From positions 45,437 through 109,436 of the forward strand of contig CM119268.1 in assembly GCA_051294375.1 (NCBI GenBank): DNA of 64,000 nucleotides. Direction: 5' to 3'. The DNA comes from Paraspadella gotoi. Its lineage: Eukaryota > Chaetognatha. The number at the start of each line of letters is the position of its first letter. Within the stretch, counting starts at the first letter, position 1. Below the pieces are notes generated by a model, which saw only the letters and a program-made list of their open reading frames with translations, was not told the DNA's origin and did not search any database. The translations under genes and the position numbers were made by a program. Of this stretch, positions 11,754-22,798 are shown piece by piece.

Positions 11754-12295
11754 NNNNNNNNNNNNNNNNNNNNNNNNNNNNNNNNNNNNNNNNNNNNNNN
11801 NNNNNNNNNNNNNNNNNNNNNNNNNNNNNNNNNNNNNNNNNNNNNNNNNNNNNNNNNNNNNNNNNNNNNNNNNNNNNNNNNNNNNNNNNNNNNNNNNNNN
11901 NNNNNNNNNNNNNNNNNNNNNNNNNNNNNNNNNNNNNNNNNNNNNNNNNNNNNNNNNNNNNNNNNNNNNNNNNNNNNNNNNNNNNNNNNNNNNNNNNNNN
12001 NNNNNNNNNNNNNNNNNNNAGAGAGAGATTTAAAGAAGGTGAGGCGGACAAGGAAGGAATAACGGGAAAGGTCACTCGAACAGATAACGGCGGAGAAAGA
12101 GGAAAACAAAGGAGGAAATAAAAGGAAAGAAAAAAGAAAATAAGGAGAAAGAAAGGAAAGAAGTAAAAAAAAGAAAATAATAAAAGAAAAGGGATAGCTT
12201 ATCAAAAGCCATAGTGAAAAAAAGAGTAATATAAATAAATGAGCATATTTCCTAAGAGCATAATCGAGTGACTTTTCTTCATTTTTTTTCATTTT

Positions 12296-12352
12296 TTCAG
12301 AATTTATTTATTTATTGAATGAATGGCTAATTTTTAAATTGGTTGTACCATT
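12296..12352 (+). repeat. Dispersed repeat R3, short fragment (U2)
   Basis: Shares TTTATTTATTGAATGAATGG and, after an AT stretch, TTGGTTGTAC with the 3' parts of the copies at 15166-15243 and 55735-55980. Its noisy twin is at about 20570-20632. Confidence 0.5.
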
Positions 12353-12729
12353 TTCATAAAAAACTATCCTAGCTAGAATATAGTATAAAAACATATTTTC
12401 GTTTCGATTATATTACAAGTTTTTTGGTATTACTCTAGATTGAAGTCCCTGAAAATACAAGAAATAAAATCTTCTTTTGAGGGAAAAAGAAAGACAAACG
12501 AATTTCATCTTTGCGAAAGAAAGAAAAAAGTTGGCGGGAATAGAAAGCAAACACTTGAGAGAGAGAGAGCGAGANNNNNNNNNNNNNNNNNNNNNNNNNN
12601 NNNNNNNNNNNNNNNNNNNNNNNNNNNNNNNNNNNNNNNNNNNNNNNNNNNNNNNNNNNNNNNNNNNNNNNNNNNNNNNNNNNNNNNNNNNNNNNNNNNN
12701 NNNNNNNNNNNNNNNNNNNNNNNNNNNNN

Positions 12730-12764
<35 letters not shown>

Positions 12765-13339
12765 AGAGATTGACTAGATTGCGGTCGAAAGGACACAGGA
12801 TGTGGGGAACATCGAAGAAGGAAATGATGCGAAAGAAAAATGGGGATAAAAAATAGAGAAAAGGGGAAAGATTGGGGAATAAAAAGGGAAAGAAAAAAGG
12901 AAAAAATGAAGTAATGATTGATAATTATTGCTTGATTATGAATGAAAGAGANNNNNNNNNNNNNNNNNNNNNNNNNNNNNNNNNNNNNNNNNNNNNNNNN
13001 NNNNNNNNNNNNNNNNNNNNNNNNNNNNNNNNNNNNNNNNNNNNNNNNNNNNNNNNNNNNNNNNNNNNNNNNNNNNNNNNNNNNNNNNNNNNNNNNNNNN
13101 NNNNNNNNNNNNNNNNNNNNNNNNNNNNNNNNNNNNNNNNNNNNNNNNNNNNNNNNNNNNNNNNNNNNNNNNNNNNNNNNNNNNNNNNNNNNNNGAGAGA
13201 GAAAGAGAGAGAGAGTGGGAAAAAAGGTTTGGCTTGATAAAAAGGAGGAACTATAGGAAGAAAAATTATTGGAGAGAGATTAAGAGAAAAGGAAATGAAG
13301 AAAAGGAAAGAAAGAAAATGTCACCAACAGAAATGATAT

Positions 13340-13373
<34 letters not shown>

Positions 13374-13374
<1 letters not shown>

Positions 13375-13420
13375 ATGAATGAATGAATGAATGAATGAAT
13401 GAATGAATGAATGAATGAAT
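13374..13420. repeat. (GAAT)n tetranucleotide array
   Basis: About eleven GAAT/ATGA units following an (AG)n tract. The noisy copy at 21480-21514 is shorter. Confidence 0.9.
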
Positions 13421-13755
13421 AATAGTATTGTTGAAGAAAAAACCGTGGATATTTACAATATTAGAGATTCTATTGCTATTTGCTCTATCTGCTATTTTGG
13501 AACACCTCATACATTGTTCGCAAGAATGTAATATATCTCAACCAGGATTTCAACTGGAAACTTGTTCACTATTGGATCATGAGCATAAGAGAAAAAGAAG
13601 ATTATGTTTCGAAAGTTTTCGCAATAAAAATAATAAAGATAAAGACATAAACAGAAATATTGGAAGCCTTGATCCAACATGGGACGATATTATTACTTTT
13701 GTTTCAACTTCAAAAAGTGACACCGTGAGGATGAGGAGGAGTCAAGCATAAACAC
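13421..13755 (+). CDS. Possible exon of a membrane protein (ABCA-like start, tentative)
   Basis: A frame open for about 107 codons from 13428 to 13751 in AT-rich sequence of normal complexity. Near its start a basic stretch KKKPW is followed by a hydrophobic segment containing TILEILLLFALSAIL, which could be one membrane helix. This basic-then-TILE-type arrangement recalls the first membrane segment of ABC transporter subfamily A, but the usual proline after the motif is missing. The rest is polar with several Cys and Lys/Arg runs and no known domain. There is no ATG at the start, so an internal exon would be required. A donor-like GTAGGT follows in the noisy copy. The acceptor side is only a GAAT array with no pyrimidine tract, which argues against it. 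The second copy (21517-21870) is frame-shifted by one-base indels. Confidence 0.22.
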
Positions 13756-13996
13756 GGTAGGGCAGAGAGGATGTGAAAGAAACAAAANNNNNNNNNNNNN
13801 NNNNNNNNNNNNNNNNNNNNNNNNNNNNNNNNNNNNNNNNNNNNNNNNNNNNNNNNNNNNNNNNNNNNNNNNNNNNNNNNNNNNNNNNNNNNNNNNNNNN
13901 NNNNNNNNNNNNNNNNNNNNNNNNNNNNNNNNNNNNNNNNNNNNNNNNNNNNNNNNNNNNNNNNNNNNNNNNNNNNNNNNNNNNNNNNNNNNNNNN

Positions 13997-14660
13997 TTTA
14001 TAAAAAAAATTTTTAGTAGTTTAGTGAATATGCTTACAATTATCTTATCATTATCTACAAAGCATAAGCTTTAATTTGAAACCACTCCCAACTTTCTATT
14101 ACTTTTCACTATTGAAATATAAATAAAAATTATTTTTTTTTTTAAAAAAGATTAATCAATTAGTACCATTGAACAGATTATTTCTTAAAAATAAAAATAC
14201 AAATATGTTCTTAAAATACAGTTCTACTTATTAGGCTTCAAAATTAGTTTTTTTTTAATTAATAATAATTTTAATATAAAAAATTTTAAAAATGAAAAAA
14301 AAGTTTTGAAAAATATTAATATATACTCTAATTAAGTATTAAAAGATAAAGCATTATGTTTGTTAATATTTTTCTACATTTGTCTATTAAAAATATATAT
14401 CAAATATTGAGTGAGTTATTATTATAATATAATTTTATGAATAAAATTTTTTTTATAAGTAATAAATTATATAATTACTTTTTAAAGCTGGATATAAAGA
14501 AGGAATAAGTTTCAATCAGACAATAGAAATTTGGAGGAAGACAATGATATGTTTTTTAATAATGAGAAGGATGATAACTAGTCTTGTGAGCCTTCGAGAC
14601 AAGTTTTCATTTTGAACAGACAGAAAGAATTGTTATTTGTTAATGACAGAACCGTTCAAT
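13997..14660. other. AT-rich non-coding stretch
   Basis: Very high AT, with poly-T and poly-A runs and no open frame of note. Twin of about 22100-22780. Confidence 0.6.
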
Positions 14661-14680
14661 ATAAGCAGTCCCTGAGCTTT

Positions 14681-14830
14681 GGATCAGTCTGTAACACCAT
14701 GTTACAGGCGGGTTAAGCGACCCGTCCCTTTTAACTGCCAGGCGGCCACCGGGCTAGAACCCCGGCCCTTGGGGTTGGGAGGTGAATGACTTGCCTCCGG
14801 CACCAATGGCCGCTGATGAACGGTTGGTGG
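14681..14830 (-). repeat. tRNA-like SINE-type repeat (family S3), U2 copy
   Basis: GC-rich patch in AT-rich DNA. On the minus strand it holds GGTTCTAGCCC, close to the RNA polymerase III B-box consensus GGTTCGANNCC. A weak A-box-like TGGTGCCGGAGG lies upstream of it. The twin is at 22799-22965. Assignment as a SINE rests on these boxes and compactness only. Confidence 0.35.
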
Positions 14831-15054
14831 ATTTTAGTCCACCATAATTTCATGTTTGCACTTAAGAGGAAGTACAGTGCATTTTCATTAACAAAGATGA
14901 TTTATTATGTTATTATGTGCATTTTCATAATGAATAAATTATTAAATCTATTATGTTTTATTATTTTCCATCTGGTATGCAAGACCGAATCAATTATAAT
15001 CTATTACGAGACATTTATCCTCCTAGAATAATAACTCTGAAATTCTAACTCGCT

Positions 15055-15165
15055 TGCAGCTATGTTATTTGTTATTTGTTTTGTTATGTTATGTTATGAT
15101 ATTTGTTATTTGTTATGTTATTTGTTACTTGTTATTTGTTATGTAATGTTATGTTATTTGTTAAT
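15055..15165. repeat. TTATG/TTATTTG tandem array
   Basis: Irregular repeats of TTATG and TTATTTG. The noisy copy is at about 23205-23310. Confidence 0.8.
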
Positions 15166-15243
15166 TCACCATTGCCAGTCCAAATTTAGAGGAAAGATAG
15201 CTTATTCAATAAATGAATGGATAACTTTCATATAGGTTGTAAC
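15166..15243 (+). repeat. Dispersed repeat R3, U2 copy
   Basis: Shares CACCATTGCCAGTCCAAA-type start, GATAGCTTATTCAATAAATG and a GGTTGTA end with copies at 55735-55980 and 59250-59440. Twin at about 23310-23395. Possibly the 3' part of a short retroelement. Confidence 0.5.
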
Positions 15244-15316
15244 TATTTCACGTGAAAAATAAAACTAACTCGGAAAAGAACAAGTTTGAGCAAACAATGT
15301 CGGATCTGCCTACGAA

Positions 15317-15362
15317 AATTAATTAATTAATTAATTAATCGATTAATTAATTAATTAATTAT
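15317..15362. repeat. (TTAA)n palindrome
   Basis: Alternating ATTA/TTAA units symmetric around ATCGAT, giving a near-perfect palindrome of about 44 bp. Related TTAATTAA runs lie at 15935-15990. Confidence 0.85.
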
Positions 15363-15410
15363 AATATTTAATAGTTAATTATAAATTTAAATCCAGCTTA
15401 TCATCATCGA

Positions 15411-16200
15411 TGTCCTTAAAAGAAAGTAAATGTGACTTATATTTTTTCCATTTAAACTCATTTCTACTGGCACATTTCCGTAAAACTTTATATCTCGCTC
15501 TTCACAAACTTTCCTTCCCGCTCACAAAATGTCATCTCAATCTATTATGGGTTAAAATAAGTAAAAACAGTCAAGTAAAATGTGACTCATATTTTTTTCA
15601 TTTAAACTCATTTCCACTTGTACCAAAACTTTATATCAAGCTTCGTCACAATTTTCCTACCCACACACAAAATTTGAACTCAATCTATCCATTCCATTAT
15701 GATTAATTAGAGTATTTATTGGTTTAAAATAAGTAAAAATATTTTAGTAAATGCAACTTATGTTTTTTCCATTTAAACTCATATCCACTCACACGATTTC
15801 GTCGAAAACTTTATATCCAGCTTCATCACACATGTTCCTACCCCATATACACAAATTTCATTCCGATCCAACCAGCCAATCACGAGTTATTGGGGCTTTT
15901 TGCTAAGGTGGGACGGATGGACGGATTGATTGACTGATTAATTAATTAGTGATTAATTAATTGACTAATTGATTAATTAACTGATTAAGTTATTTGATTT
16001 ATTAATACACCTGCACATATCATTTAATATAAAAGGAAAAAAATCATAATCAATTAAGTGAAACAGGTTTTTGTTTTTTTCCATTTAAACTCATTTCTAC
16101 TCAAACGATTCCATCGAAAAATGTATAAATTTTCGTTTGAGCATATAATCATTCTAAATTTTTGATTCAACCCATTGAGTGGGGCTACCCCTAATCCAAT
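15411..16200. repeat. ~150-bp tandem repeat array, U2 copy
   Basis: Four diverged units. Each carries CCATTTAAACTCAT, an ACTTTATATC-like block, a CAAA/CACA segment and CAATCTAT or CAATCACGAG, then AAAATAAGTAAAAA. The last two units end in the same tail GGCTTTTTGCTAAGGTGGGAC-type motif leading into GGAC repeats. Twin at 23556-24370. Likely copies of a dispersed non-coding element arranged in tandem. Confidence 0.65.
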
Positions 16201-16225
16201 CACGAGTAATTGGTGTTTTTTGCTA

Positions 16226-16290
16226 AGGTGGACGGATGACGCACGGACGGACGGACGGATGGCGACGGACCGGACCGACGGACGGACAGA
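16226..16290. repeat. (GGAC)n array
   Basis: Tetranucleotide GGAC/GGAT repeats following TTTTTTGCTAAGGTGG. The twin at 24382-24440 has more regular units. Confidence 0.85.
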
Positions 16291-16406
16291 CATCATTTTT
16301 TTTGCATAATTTATCAATAATTCGATGTTCTGACATGATATAAGTTAGTGCCCGACTCATATTGAGGGGGCCGCGGACCGATGGATCGACCAAAGTGAAT
16401 TATAGA

Positions 16407-16436
16407 GTCGGGATCCTGTCATCAAGAGGATCCGAC
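16407..16436. other. Hairpin with variable loop, U2 version
   Basis: Outer arms GTCGGGATC / GATCCGAC enclose a 13-base core CTGTCATCAAGAG whose CT/AG ends extend the stem. In U3 (24552-24581) the outer arms are the same, but the 13-base core is different and also self-complementary at its ends. Confidence 0.6.
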
Positions 16437-16699
16437 TAAAAAAAGAATTAAAAACGAAAATGAAAATAAAGAAAGTAAAAAAAGGGAACGAACAGAGAAA
16501 AAGAAGAAACGAACAGAGTTAAAAAAAAAACGAACAGATGTAAAGAAGATATAAAAAACGAAGATAAAGACGAAACAAACAAATATAAAGTAGAAACGAA
16601 CAGAGAAAAGGAAGAAGCAAACGAAAGAAAAGTGAACGAGGAGCAATATTGAGGTCAAGCTGTTAGTGCCCCATAAAATATAAGAGAAATTGGAGGAAA

Positions 16700-16732
<33 letters not shown>

Positions 16733-16802
16733 NNNNNNNNNNNNNNNNNNNNNNNNNAAGAGAGAGATGAAAATAGAAAGATCCAATATAATTATCATAT
16801 TA

Positions 16803-17446
16803 GCTAGAGCAAACTTTGTCAATGGGGTGGGTCAGAAGTTTGATTTGGGAACCTTTCCAAATGAAACATTCATACATTCTGAGAAAAACTTTTCATGAAA
16901 CCAAAATTTTTCTAAAAAATGGCTAGAAGCATTAGTAATTAATTTTTTTAATATTTATTTATAGATAGGAAATGTCAAAATTTTTTTTATATTGTATTTT
17001 TTAAAAGCAGAATTCAGATAGCTTATAAAAACAGTTGTCTAGCACAGAAGTTGAATACCTTTTTTTCATATTTTAATGTATAAGTGGGTCAAACAAAGGA
17101 TAAAAACTTAAAAAATCATCATCATCATCATCATCCAATGATTTTTAAATTTTTTTACTAATTTTAACGTATAAAACATCAAATTTTAAAAAGTTGTATG
17201 ATTATAGTTTTTACTTAACTTTTTAAGCTGCTATCAGAATCAATTAAAAAAAAATAAAAATATCAAAAAAAAAAATTTTGACATTATATAGCAATTATAA
17301 ATATATTAATTAAGCTGAATTTACTCATGGTTCGGAACATTTTTGCAAAAAAATATTTTAAATACAATAATTAATACCAATAATGGATTAGTTTAATGCT
17401 GTTGCCCATTAAGAATTTGAATTTGGTCGGCTACCGCTAATTATTA
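16803..17446. mobile_element. 639-bp insertion flanked by TATTA direct repeats
   Basis: Comparison with U1 (5906-5922) shows an empty site ATATTACGATAG. In U3 the sequence TATTA (16798-16802) is followed by 639 bases and then TATTA again (17442-17446) before CGATAG. A precise insertion with a 5-bp target-site duplication is the simplest reading. The insert is AT-rich and contains a short (ATC)n run at 17120-17137. It has no coding frame and only a weak terminal similarity (TTAGC / GCTAA). Class unknown; probably a non-autonomous transposon. Confidence 0.7.
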
Positions 17447-17944
17447 CGATAGTTACTCAATGGTAATCAAAGTCAAACAAATAATTAATTATACAGGCCG
17501 GTAAAACGTGCCACAATTTTAACAAAAGTACAATTGTTTACTTTTACATACGAAGACTCAAATCGGTAAAAAAAAGAAGGGAATTCTACTTTCTTAAAGT
17601 CGCACACAAGAATTTGAAACGATGACAAAGAATCAACAAACGAAATAACATGGATCCTTTTTAGTTTAAAACCTTTACTGATAAATGAGAACGAAAACTG
17701 AAATTGATCAACTAATGGACGATTGATGACGACGAAGAAAATAACGTCGACGACGACGACGAAGACTAACGACGAAGACGTCCATCCGACGACGAAGACG
17801 ACGACGACGACGACCGACGACGAAACGACGACGACTAACGAGGACCCGAGCGAACGCGTTTCGTCTCGTCGATTCGCGTTTGCATAAGAATGAATGTCAT
17901 GCAAGCTGAGGATGACCGACCGCACCCCGACCTCTGTATTTGAA

Positions 17945-19200
17945 AAGAGGGAGGGGGAGAGGAATAGGGGGGAGAAGGAGGGGAAGAGGGAGAGAGGGGA
18001 GAGAGAGGGAGGGGGAGAGGAAGAAAGGGAAGGAGGAAGGGAGGGAAGGGGGAGAAGAAAAGGCGAGAGGGAGGAGGGAGGAGGGGAGAAAGAGGGAGGG
18101 GGAGAGGAAGAAAGGGAAGGAGGAGGGGAGGGAGGGGAGAAGAAAAAGGCGAGAGGGGGATAGGAGGAAGGGGAGAAGAGGGGGGGGAAGAGGAAGAAAG
18201 GGTAAGGAGGAAGGAGGGAGGGGGGAGAAGAAAAGGCGAGAGGAGGAAGGGTAAGGAGGGGAGAGAGAGGGAGGGGAGAGGAAGAAAGGGAAGGAGGAAG
18301 GGAGGGGAGGGGGAGCAGAAAAGGCGAGATGGAGGAAGGGAGGAGGGGAGAGAGAGGGAGGGGGAAAGGAAGAAAGGGAAAGGAGGAAAGGGAGGGAGGG
18401 GGAGAAGAAAAGGCGAGAGGGAGGAAGGGAGGAGGGGGAGAGAGAGGTAGGGGGAGAAGGAGAAAGGAGAGGAGGAGGGAGGGGAGGGGGAGAAGAAAAA
18501 GGCGAGAATGGAGGAAGGGAGGAGGGGAGAAAGAAAGGAGGGGGAGAGGAAGAAGGGAAGGAGGAGAGGGGAGGGAGGGGAGAAAGAAAAAGGCGAGAGG
18601 AGGAAAGGGAGGGAGGGGAAGAGAGAGGGAGGGGGAAGGAGAAAAGAAAGAGAAGGAGGAAGGGAGGAGGGGAGAAAGAAAAGGCGAGATGGAGGAAGAG
18701 AGGAGGGGAGAAAGAGGGAGGGGAGAGGAAGAAAGGGAAGGAAGGAAGGGAGGGAGGGGGAGCAAGAAAAGGCGAAAGATGGAGGAAGGGAGGAGGGGGA
18801 GAAGAGGGGAGGGGGAGAAAGAATGAAAAGGGAAGGAGGAAGGAGGGAGGGGGTAAAAAAAGGCGAGATGGAGGAAGGGAGGAGGGGAGAAAGAGGCGAG
18901 GGGAGAGGAAGATAAGGGAAGGAGGTAAGGGAGGGAGGGGGAGAAGAAAAAGCGAAGGGGAAGAAGGGAGGAGGGGAGAAAAGAGGGAGGGGAGAGGAAA
19001 GAAAGGGAAAGGAGGGAAGGGAGGGAGGGGGAGAAGAAAAAAGTGCGAGATAGAGAAAGGGGGAGGGGAGAGAGAGGGAGGCGAAGATCAGGAAGAGGAA
19101 AGAGGGAGAAAGGGAGGAGGGGAAGAAAGAAGGAGGGGGAGAGGAAGAAAGGAAAGAGGAAGGGAGGGAGATGAGGTTCGGAGGAACGGCAGGGAAGGAA
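17945..19200. repeat. ~88-bp purine-rich minisatellite, U3 copy
   Basis: About 14 units. Spacing between successive AGGCGAG marks is 86, 87, 88, 89 and 89 bases. Each unit holds GAGAAGAAAAGGCGAGAG and GGGAGAGGAAGAAAGGGAAGG. Virtually pure purine on the + strand, so capable of triplex formation. Open frames through it are Arg/Glu/Gly runs without meaning. Confidence 0.9.
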
Positions 19201-19392
19201 GGTTGGAAAAGCGAGATTCTCTGTCATTTGAGAAAGAGGCTCTAAAGTAGGATCAGAAAGGACTCACACGTTGGTGGAGGGAAAGAGGGAGAGAGAGAGG
19301 GAGAGAGAGAGAGAAACAGAGCAGAGAAACAGAAGAAAGAGAGAGGGAGAAAGAAAATAGAAAGTTGAGAGAGAGAGAGCAGAAGGAGAGAT

Positions 19393-19449
<57 letters not shown>

Positions 19450-19546
19450 GTCTAATTGAAGCTCCGACTGGTTCCTTAAGAAAAACTGTAGCGATTAGAA
19501 GCTTAAGTTTTTTGTCTTTTTTTCTTTCAAAAACTAAATGCAATTC

Positions 19547-19667
19547 TCATTGGTTAGACCGCAAGTTCATTGGTTAACCCAAGTTCATTCATTAACTCAT
19601 TAGTTAGACGCAATTTCATTCACTTTTACCTAAGACCCAGCCTAAAGCTAGGTGATCTTAGGTAAAA
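19547..19667. promoter_or_regulatory. CCAAT-like tandem repeat and hairpin, U3 copy
   Basis: Third copy of the arrangement at 11228-11348. The 12-bp arms TTTTACCTAAGA and TCTTAGGTAAAA are unchanged, while the loop carries indels. Confidence 0.4.
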
Positions 19668-20019
19668 TTGAACTCGATTCAATAATTCCCAGAAATTGAT
19701 TTCATATTTTATGCAAAGAAAAATATTTATTTTTATAAGATTAATAAACCAGACTGTGTGCTTAATTGAAACCCTGCAGAAAGTAGAGTCTTGTTATGTT
19801 ATTAATCTTGAACCATTGCAATGATTGTCTTTCCAAAACCAGTAGCCAGAAAGAATATACATTAAACGAATATATAATTTTATTTTTATTTTACCAATTT
19901 TATAAAAAGAGATTAGCGAAAAAAGAAGTCACAATTTTTCAGAATATATGTAAAATTATATGTGTACAGGGTGATATAGGTCTAAGGCATAAAGCATAAA
20001 CTATAATAAGAGATTAAAA

Positions 20020-20087
20020 AAGGAAATGGTGAAAAAGTGAATAAAAAAGTAGAGATAAGAGAGAGAGAGAGAGTAGAGAGTAGAGAG

Positions 20088-20133
<46 letters not shown>

Positions 20134-20221
20134 AAGGGAAGGTTGGTGAAGAGGAACGACGGCAAAAAGGGTTCGAACGCTTTGGGAAGGAATGACCCCG
20201 TCCAGAGAGAGAGAGAGGAAA

Positions 20222-20272
<51 letters not shown>

Positions 20273-20300
20273 TGAGAGAGAGAGAGAGAGAGATTTAAAA
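20020..20300. repeat. (AG)n-rich segment filling the U2 gap
   Basis: Two AG-rich runs flank a short unique stretch (about 20130-20200). This is the sequence hidden under N at 11754-12019 in U2. Confidence 0.8.
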
Positions 20301-21261
20301 GAAGGTGAGGCGGACAAGGAAGGAATAAACGGCGAAAGGTCACGTCGAACAGATAACGGCGAGAAAAGAGGAAAACAAAGGAAGGAAGTCAAAGGAAAGA
20401 AAAAAGAAATAAGGAGAAATGAAAGGAAAGAAGTAAAAAAAAGAAAAATAATAAAAGAAAAGGGATAGCTTATCAAAGCCATAGTGAAAAAAAGAGTAAT
20501 ATAAATAAATGAGCATATTTCTAAGAGCATAATTCGAGTGACTTTCTTCATTTTTTTTCATTTTTTTCAGAAATTATTTATTTATTGAATGGAATGGCTA
20601 ATTTTTAAATTGGTTGTACCATTTTCATAAAAAAACTATCCTAGCTAGAAATATAGTTAAAAACATATTTTCGTTTCGATTAATATTAGCAAGTATTTTT
20701 GTATTACCTCCTAGATTGAAGTCTCTGAAAAATAACATAAGAAATAAAAATCTTCTTTTGAAGGGAAAAAAGAAAGACAAACGAAATTCTCTTTGCGAAG
20801 AAAGAAAAAAGTGGCGGGAATAGAAAGCAAACACTTGAGAGAGAGAGAGCGAGAGAGAGTAAGCGAGAGAGAGAGAGAATAGAGAGAGAGAGAGAGAGAA
20901 AGAGAAAGAGAGAATAGGAAAGAGAAAGAGAGAGAGAAGAGAGAGAGCAAGAGAGAGAGTAGAGAGAGAGAGAGAGAGAGAGAGAAGAAGAAGAGAGAGA
21001 GAAGAGATGAGAGAGAGAGATTGACTAGATTGCGGTCGAAAAGGACCAGGATGTGGGGAACATCGAAGAAGGAAATGATGCGAAAGAAAAATGGGGAATA
21101 AAAAATAGGAAAAAAGGGGAAAGATTGGGGAATAAAAAAGGGAAAGAAAAAAGGAAAATAGAAGTAATGATTGATAATTATTGCTTGATTATGAATGAAA
21201 GAGAGAGTGAGATGAGGAGAGAGAGAGAGAGAGAAGAGATAGAGAAGGGAGAAAGAGAGAG

Positions 21262-21316
<55 letters not shown>

Positions 21317-21516
21317 TGGGAAAAAAAGGTTTGGTTGATAAAAGGAGGAACTAATAGGAAAGAAAAATTTATTGGAGAGAGATTAAGAGAAAAGGAAATG
21401 AAGAAAAGGAAAGAATGAAAATGTCACGAAACAGAAATGATATAGAAAAGAGAAGAAGAAAAGAGAGAGAGAGAGAGAGAATGAATGAATGAAATGAATG
21501 ATGAATGAATGAATAA

Positions 21517-21870
21517 TAGTATTGTTGAAAGAAAAAACCGTGGATTATTTACAATATTAAGAGATTCTACTTGCTATTTGCTCTAACTGCTTATTTTGGA
21601 ACACCTCATCATTGTTCGCAAGAATGTAATATATCTCAACCAAAGGATTTTCAACTGAAACTTGTTCACTAAATTGATAATGAGCATAAGAGAAAAAGAA
21701 GATTATGTTTCGAAAAGTTTTTCGGCATAAAAATCATAAAGATAAAGACATAAACAGAAATATTGGAACCTTGATCCAACATGGGACGACATTATTACTT
21801 TTGTTTCAACCTTCAAAAAAGTGAACGTGAGGATGAGGAGGAGTCCAAGCATAAACACGGTAGGTGCAGA
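21517..21870 (+). pseudogene. Frame-shifted twin of the possible exon at 13421-13755
   Basis: Same sequence with several one-base insertions and deletions that break the open frame. The breaks look like sequencing error, not decay, because the surrounding non-coding DNA has the same error type. A GTAGGT donor-like site lies at about 21860. Confidence 0.3.
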
Positions 21871-22798
21871 GAGAATGTGAAAGAAACAAAAAGGTGCCAT
21901 CTCTGAAACCGTATAAATTCTTAAAGTAATCTTATTAAAGTATTAATTAAAGTATTATTAAAGTAATTATTAAAGTTTATTAAAGTATTATTAAAAGTAT
22001 TATTCCTTAAAGTATACCCAGAGACACTTAAATGTGGTAGGTCGGGAAATTCCGATAAAGGCAGATTTTTTTTTTTAAAATCCCTCATTAAGTTTTTTAA
22101 ATTTTTTTTATAAAAAAATTTTAGTAGTTTAGTGAATATGCTTACATTATCTTAATCATTATCTACATAAGCATAAGCTTTAATTTGAACCACTCCCACT
22201 TTCTATACTTTTCACTATTGAAATATAAATAAAATTATTTTTTTTTTTAAAAAAGATTAAATCAATTAGTAGCCTATTGAACAGATTATTTCTTAAAATA
22301 AAAATACAAATATGCTTAAAATACAGTTCTACTTATTAGGCTTTCAAAATTTAGTTTTTTTTTAATTAATAATAATTTTATATAAAAAATTTTAAAAAAA
22401 ATGAAAAAAAAAAGTTTTGAAAAAAATATTAATATATACTCTAATTTAAGTATTAAAAGATAAAGCATTATGTTTGTTAATATTTTTCACATTTGTCTAT
22501 TAAAAATATATATCAAATATTGAGTGAGTTATTATTATATCATAATTTTATGAAATAAATTTTTTTTAAAGTAATAAATTATATAATTACATTTTAAAGC
22601 TGGATATAAAAGAAGGAATAAAGTTTCAATCAGACAATAGAAATTATGACGGATGAGGACAATGAGTATGTTTTTTAATAATGAGAAGGATGTATAACTA
22701 GTCTTGTGAGCCTTCGAAGACAGAGTTTTCATTTTGAAACAGACAGAAAAGAATTGTTATTTGTAATGACAAGAACCGTTTCAATATAAGCAGTCCTA

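Larger units (their letters stand above)
10760..16732. repeat. Unit U, copy U2 (clean, gapped)
   Basis: Begins in the tail of the purine minisatellite and matches U3 from about 19120 to 24860. It is broken by N runs at 10866-10987, 11754-12019, 12575-12729, 12952-13194 and 13788-13996, nearly all edged by (AG)n. It ends at a 25-N joint (16733-16757) beyond which U3 begins. Confidence 0.85.

Noticed and set aside
14811-14850. CTGATGA with a nearby GGTGGA/TCCACC hairpin as a second hammerhead
   Set aside because: No GAAA follows the helix and no cleavage triplet is in place.
17485-19227. 580-codon minus-strand open frame
   Set aside because: Translation of the 88-bp purine minisatellite; composition follows the repeat and the frame shifts between units.
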